Shown here piece by piece: positions 60,598-64,000 of a stretch of DNA of 64,000 nucleotides. Where the stretch lies: contig NZ_PPXD01000021.1 in assembly GCF_002909375.1 (NCBI RefSeq), forward strand, positions 1-64,000, read 5' to 3'. Both the position numbers and the translations under genes were made by a program. Source of the DNA: Cryobacterium zongtaii (lineage in GTDB: Bacteria; Actinomycetota; Actinomycetes; Actinomycetales; Microbacteriaceae). Each line of letters opens with the position of its first letter. Position 1 is the stretch's first letter. Under the pieces are notes generated by a model. The model worked only from the letters and a program-made list of their open reading frames with translations, was not told where the DNA came from and searched no databases.

Positions 60598-61901
60598 GCC
60601 CGGCCACCGCGCTCGCCCAGCGGCCACTCGATCAGGATCGAGGTGCCCCGGCCGGGGCCGCTGCTCACCTGGACGACGCCGCCGGCCTTCGCGACCCGCT
60701 CCCGGATCGAGATCCGCAGGCCCAGACGTTCGCTGGGCACGGTGGCGGGGTCGAACCCGACACCGGAGTCGGCGATCTCGATGACGCAGCCGCCGAGCAG
60801 ATTGGAGTTCATCCGCACCGACCTCGTTACCGGGTCGCCGGGGACAGCGGCATGCTGGATGCTGTTCACGATCGCCTGGGCGCTGGCGGCGTAGAGGGCC
60901 TCGCCGGCATGCGCGGGCAGGGTGAGCCTCTCTGCTTCGCAGTCGATGAACTCGATCGGCTCGTCGAACCGGTCCGCGAACGCGCGGATGCGGTCCTTGA
61001 GTGTGCTGAACAGAACCAGGCTGTCGTCGGTCGCGGGGAGCGACCCGGCCTCGTTGAGCCGGGCGATGGCGTCCTCCGCCATGGTGGCGGCCAGCTCGGC
61101 CGCCTTCGGCGTGCCGGCTGCCGCGGCGGACAACAGGGCTGCGAGCACACTGTCGTGCACGAGGGAGTCCACCTGAACCCGCTCCACCTCGGTGGCGTGC
61201 TGGCGCACGGCGGCGGAGTAGGTGGACAGCGCGTTGGTCTGCGCGATGTCGACCCCGGCGGTGGCCTGACGCAGCATCGTGATGATGATCAGGATCACCA
61301 GGCCGAGCATGATCGCGTAGACGGCGTCGAGGGCGCCGAGCATCGGATCGGCGCCGCCGCCTGCGGGCAGCACCCGCACGATGCCGTAGACGATCGGGGC
61401 CAGGAAGGTGTAGATCATCGCCCACCACTTGGAGAACGAGACGGCGGCGAAACCGGTCGCGACGGTGCAGAGATACCAGAGCCAGGGCTTGCCCTCGAGA
61501 GTGCCTTCCGGGGTGTTCAGCATCGCCGGCCAGCCGATCAGGGCGACGAGGTACACCCCCGCGAACACTCCGCTGGTGACTCTGACGTATTTCTTCACCA
61601 GCGTGGCGATGGTCGCCACGCCCAGACCGCCGAAGATCGCGACGCTGAGCGCCACTCCGAGACCGGGCTTGAGGCTGTCCAGCTGGCCGAGCATCGCCGG
61701 GTAGGTCTGCAGGGCGAAGATCAGGCCGACACCGCCGGCGGCCCGCGACACCACCCGCTCGATCTGCGCGCGACTGATGGGTTTGCGCGGCTGCTTGGAT
61801 TCGTTGAGGAGGTCGGCACCGAGCTGTTCGGGTGCGACCCGGCCCGGCGACAGCCTGAACGACCGGACCGGTAAGACCTCGGCCGGACTAGGAGCGCCCA
61901 T
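60594..61901 (-). CDS. Sensor histidine kinase with HATPase domain
   Basis: A 435-residue protein. There are five or six membrane helices in residues 45-210, then a dimerisation helix with the possible phospho-site L-V-H-D-S-V-L-A-A-L-L-S and an ATPase domain with D-S-G-V-G-F-D and L-G-L-R-I-S-I motifs. This resembles NarL-type (HisKA_3/DesK-like) kinases. It is coupled upstream to a LuxR-type regulator by a 14-bp overlap. Confidence 0.88.
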   Translation of the reverse strand: MGAPSPAEVLPVRSFRLSPGRVAPEQLGADLLNESKQPRKPISRAQIERVVSRAAGGVGLIFALQTYPAMLGQLDSLKPGLGVALSVAIFGGLGVATIATLVKKYVRVTSGVFAGVYLVALIGWPAMLNTPEGTLEGKPWLWYLCTVATGFAAVSFSKWWAMIYTFLAPIVYGIVRVLPAGGGADPMLGALDAVYAIMLGLVILIIITMLRQATAGVDIAQTNALSTYSAAVRQHATEVERVQVDSLVHDSVLAALLSAAAAGTPKAAELAATMAEDAIARLNEAGSLPATDDSLVLFSTLKDRIRAFADRFDEPIEFIDCEAERLTLPAHAGEALYAASAQAIVNSIQHAAVPGDPVTRSVRMNSNLLGGCVIEIADSGVGFDPATVPSERLGLRISIRERVAKAGGVVQVSSGPGRGTSILIEWPLGERGGRA

Positions 61902-62601
61902 CCCCGCCTTCCAGGTCGAGACCCGGCAGGATGCCGTCTTCCACGGCCCTGCGCAACAGGTCCACCTTCGTGGGCGCCGGGCGGCCCACCTCGACGTACT
62001 TCACGCGGATGCGGTCGAGGTACTCCCGGGCCGTGGAGTGGGCGATGCCCAGCTGCATCGCCACCATCTTCAGCGGCAGGCCGGAGGCGTAGAGGTGCAG
62101 CACGTCGCGTTCACGGCGGCCCAGTTGGGCCTTGGCGAAGTCCCGGTCGGCGTCGATGGCGGTGGCCCACTCGAGGTTGTTGAGCACGTCACCGCGGGCA
62201 ACGGAGGCGACGGCGGCCATCACCGTGGTCGTCGGCGACGACTTGGGGATGACGCCGGCAGCGCCGGCGGCCAGGGCCTCACGAACCAGGGCGACCCTGT
62301 CGGCGATGCTGTGCACCAACACCGACGCGCCGGTGCCGCGGGCCAGGTGCACGTTGTCGGTGACGAGGGACCCGTCGCCGAGGGACAGGTCGAGCACGAT
62401 CACATCCACCGGGCGGCCGGCGATGCCGTCGACGAGTTCGCGTACCGTCGCGGCCTCGAAGACCACCTCGAAGCCGGTGTTCTCACAGGCGGCCTTGAGG
62501 CCCAGCCGCACCGACTCATGGTCGTCGGCGATGCCCACGCGTACGGGGCGGTCGGCCAGGTCGGTCGCGGTGTCAGGCTCGGTCACGGTCACGGTTGTCA
62601 T
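61888..62601 (-). CDS. NarL/LuxR-type response regulator
   Basis: A 237-residue regulator. The receiver domain has A-D-D-H-E-S-V and phospho-acceptor Asp in I-V-L-D-L-S-L-G-D, with I-P-K-S-S carrying the conserved Lys. The C-terminal helix-turn-helix contains L-G-R-R-E-R-D-V-L-H-L-Y-A-S-G-L, a variant of the LuxR signature. It is first in its operon. The targets are not visible, but the location beside envelope genes is suggestive only. Confidence 0.9.
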   Translation of the reverse strand: MTTVTVTEPDTATDLADRPVRVGIADDHESVRLGLKAACENTGFEVVFEAATVRELVDGIAGRPVDVIVLDLSLGDGSLVTDNVHLARGTGASVLVHSIADRVALVREALAAGAAGVIPKSSPTTTVMAAVASVARGDVLNNLEWATAIDADRDFAKAQLGRRERDVLHLYASGLPLKMVAMQLGIAHSTAREYLDRIRVKYVEVGRPAPTKVDLLRRAVEDGILPGLDLEGGDGRS

Positions 62602-62632
62602 CTCTCGTCTTCGTTCTTGGTGCTAAGACTAG

Positions 62633-63946
62633 CTATCTGGTGAGCAGGGCGACGGCTTCGACGTGGTGGGTGTTGGGGAACAGGTCGAAGGCGCGCAGGC
62701 TCCGCAGCGTGTACCCGAGCCCGGCGAAGAGGGCGACGTCGCGGGCCAGGGCCACCGGATCGCAGGCGACGTAGACCACCTGGGCCGGCGCGAGGAACGC
62801 CAGGGTGTCGACGACTTCGCCGCCGGCGCCGGAGCGCGGCGGGTCGAGCACCACGGTGGCGGCCTGCAGACGGGCCCGTTCGGCAGCGTCGGCGTCGCGG
62901 GTGAGTCCGGTCAGGAATGTGTCCACCCTGCCGGTCTGCGCTGTGGCGCCGACCCACTCGGCGAGGTTCGCGCCGGCGTTCTCGGTGGCCTGGGCGTCGC
63001 TCTCCACCGAGGTGATGCGCACGTCGGAACCGAACCTGTCGCCGACGGCGGCGGCGAGGAGCCCCACACCGCCGTACAGGTCGAGGTTGGCGGCCTTGGG
63101 GTCGAACAGGTCCGGGTCGATGGCGTCCTGCACGGCGGCGAACAGGGTCTCCGCGGCGCGCGCGTGCACCTGCCAGAAACCGGCGGCGTCGAGCCGGAAC
63201 TCACGGTCGCCGACCCGCTCGGTGATCGGTTTGGGCGCGGTGCGGCGCCGGCGGCCCTTGTCGTCCTGCTCGGCGACCAGGATCTGCACTTCACCGACGC
63301 TGGGGGCGACGACGTCGACGGATGCGGCGCCGGCGAACAGCTTGTCCAGCGGCGCGGCCATTTCGAGGGCGTGCACGGCCAGCGGCAGGTCGTCGACGGG
63401 GATCACCCGGTGCGAGCGGGCGGCGTACGGGCCGACGATGCCGGTCTCCGTGACATGCAGGCGCACCCGGGTGCGCCAGCCGGTGCCGTCCATGGCGTCG
63501 CCCGGCGAGGCATCCGCTGCCACCGGCACGGCCTCGACGGTGACATCGCTGTCGAGTCCGGCCATCCGGTGCAGTGCATCGGTGAGGACCTGGCGCTTGA
63601 GCTCGCGCTGGTGGCCCAGTTCGATGTGGCCGAATTCTGCGCCGCCGGCACGGTCGGCAGGGTCCCGGTCGATGGCCGCTGCGGCCCAGATGTGCGGCTG
63701 ACGTTCGGGGGCCGCGTCCAGGACCTCGACGGTCTCGGCCCGCCAAAAGCTCTTCTTGTTCGCGTCGGTGAGCCTGACGCGCACCCGTTCACCCGGGAGG
63801 GTGTCGCTGACGAAGACCACACGGCCCTCGTGCCGGGCAACGAAGATGCCGCCGTGGGCTACGTTGGTGATATCGAGGTCGAGTTCGGTGCCGATCTCGC
63901 CCTCTGGAGTGCTCTGACTTGCCTGACGATTAGTGTTGGTGCCCAT
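62633..63946 (-). CDS. TRAM-domain 5-methyluridine RNA methyltransferase (TrmA/RumA type)
   Basis: A 437-residue protein. An N-terminal TRAM domain (about residues 14-75) is followed by the SAM domain with D-L-Y-G-G-V-G, D-P-P-R-S-G and the catalytic cysteine in V-Y-V-A-C-D-P. The four iron-sulfur cysteines of RumA are not seen near the N-terminus. It methylates uridine in tRNA or rRNA; which one cannot be told. ATG 63946 is preferred; ATG 63964 adds six residues. No Shine-Dalgarno is convincing. Confidence 0.85.
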   Translation of the reverse strand: MGTNTNRQASQSTPEGEIGTELDLDITNVAHGGIFVARHEGRVVFVSDTLPGERVRVRLTDANKKSFWRAETVEVLDAAPERQPHIWAAAAIDRDPADRAGGAEFGHIELGHQRELKRQVLTDALHRMAGLDSDVTVEAVPVAADASPGDAMDGTGWRTRVRLHVTETGIVGPYAARSHRVIPVDDLPLAVHALEMAAPLDKLFAGAASVDVVAPSVGEVQILVAEQDDKGRRRRTAPKPITERVGDREFRLDAAGFWQVHARAAETLFAAVQDAIDPDLFDPKAANLDLYGGVGLLAAAVGDRFGSDVRITSVESDAQATENAGANLAEWVGATAQTGRVDTFLTGLTRDADAAERARLQAATVVLDPPRSGAGGEVVDTLAFLAPAQVVYVACDPVALARDVALFAGLGYTLRSLRAFDLFPNTHHVEAVALLTR

Positions 63947-64000
63947 TGAATGAGCATCCCACATCTGCCTGCCGCCTGAAGGGTTCCATGCGCCTCTACC

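Noticed and set aside
59437..60894. Plus-strand frame of 485 codons opposite the two-component genes
   Set aside because: Composition is typical of antisense to GC-rich coding sequence, and the minus-strand genes have recognised domains and coupled starts.

Overview
The window is a gene-dense, GC-rich stretch of an actinobacterial chromosome. The markers are a WhiB regulator, an acyl-CoA carboxylase beta/epsilon pair, an LCP (LytR-CpsA-Psr) ligase, a DUF222/HNH endonuclease, polyprenyl-phosphate mannose synthase and many leaderless-looking promoters. Family and gene order fit Microbacteriaceae; a Cryobacterium-like genus is my best guess but is not proven. No rRNA, tRNA, CRISPR array or complete insertion sequence was seen.

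Layout. (1) 1-10.2 kb: two GT-C membrane glycosyltransferases, then a compact cluster of a cytochrome-b/molybdopterin oxidoreductase, a small membrane protein, a methyltransferase, a DUF2064 nucleotidyltransferase-like protein, a GT2 glycosyltransferase, an OmpR/histidine kinase pair and an SDR epimerase. This is the best candidate for an undescribed system. (2) 10.2-18.8 kb: DUF5719 protein, a 1025-residue membrane GT2, whiB, galE, a 47-residue membrane peptide missing from ordinary gene calls, an AdpA-like AraC regulator and manA. (3) 18.9-25.6 kb: acyl-CoA dehydrogenase, Ppm1-like mannose synthase, FAD oxidoreductase, SRPBCC protein, DUF222/HNH protein, and a CsoR-family repressor/rhodanese operon whose cysteine pattern is CstR-like. 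(4) 25.6-52.2 kb: a large envelope-polysaccharide locus. It holds two O-antigen-ligase-like proteins, an ABC-2 exporter (Wzm/Wzt), a flippase-like protein, two YfhO-like membrane proteins in opposite orientation, UDP-galactopyranose mutase, seven glycosyltransferases, an SDR protein and complete dTDP-rhamnose synthesis (rmlA, rmlC, rmlB, rmlD). A scar with a truncated acyltransferase lies at about 35.6-36.3 kb. (5) 52.2-59.3 kb: LCP ligase, purE, purK, GtrA, PH-domain protein, birA, accD, accE. (6) 59.5-64 kb: a LuxR-type two-component operon with two sensor-like proteins and a TrmA-family RNA methyltransferase.

How they fit. ManA and the Ppm1-like enzyme feed mannose, GalE and Glf feed galactose/galactofuranose, and RmlA-D feed rhamnose into glycosyltransferases that probably build a rhamnose- and galactofuranose-containing wall polymer. 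The polymer is exported by the ABC transporter and/or flippase and attached to peptidoglycan by the LCP protein. The order whiB, manA, rml genes, rhamnosyltransferase, LCP, purE/purK, GtrA, PH protein, birA, accD, accE parallels the Mycobacterium tuberculosis Rv3255c-Rv3281 region, with the polysaccharide locus as the variable insert. Tight spacing and four-base ATGA overlaps show translationally coupled operons, and several gene pairs converge with antisense overlap.
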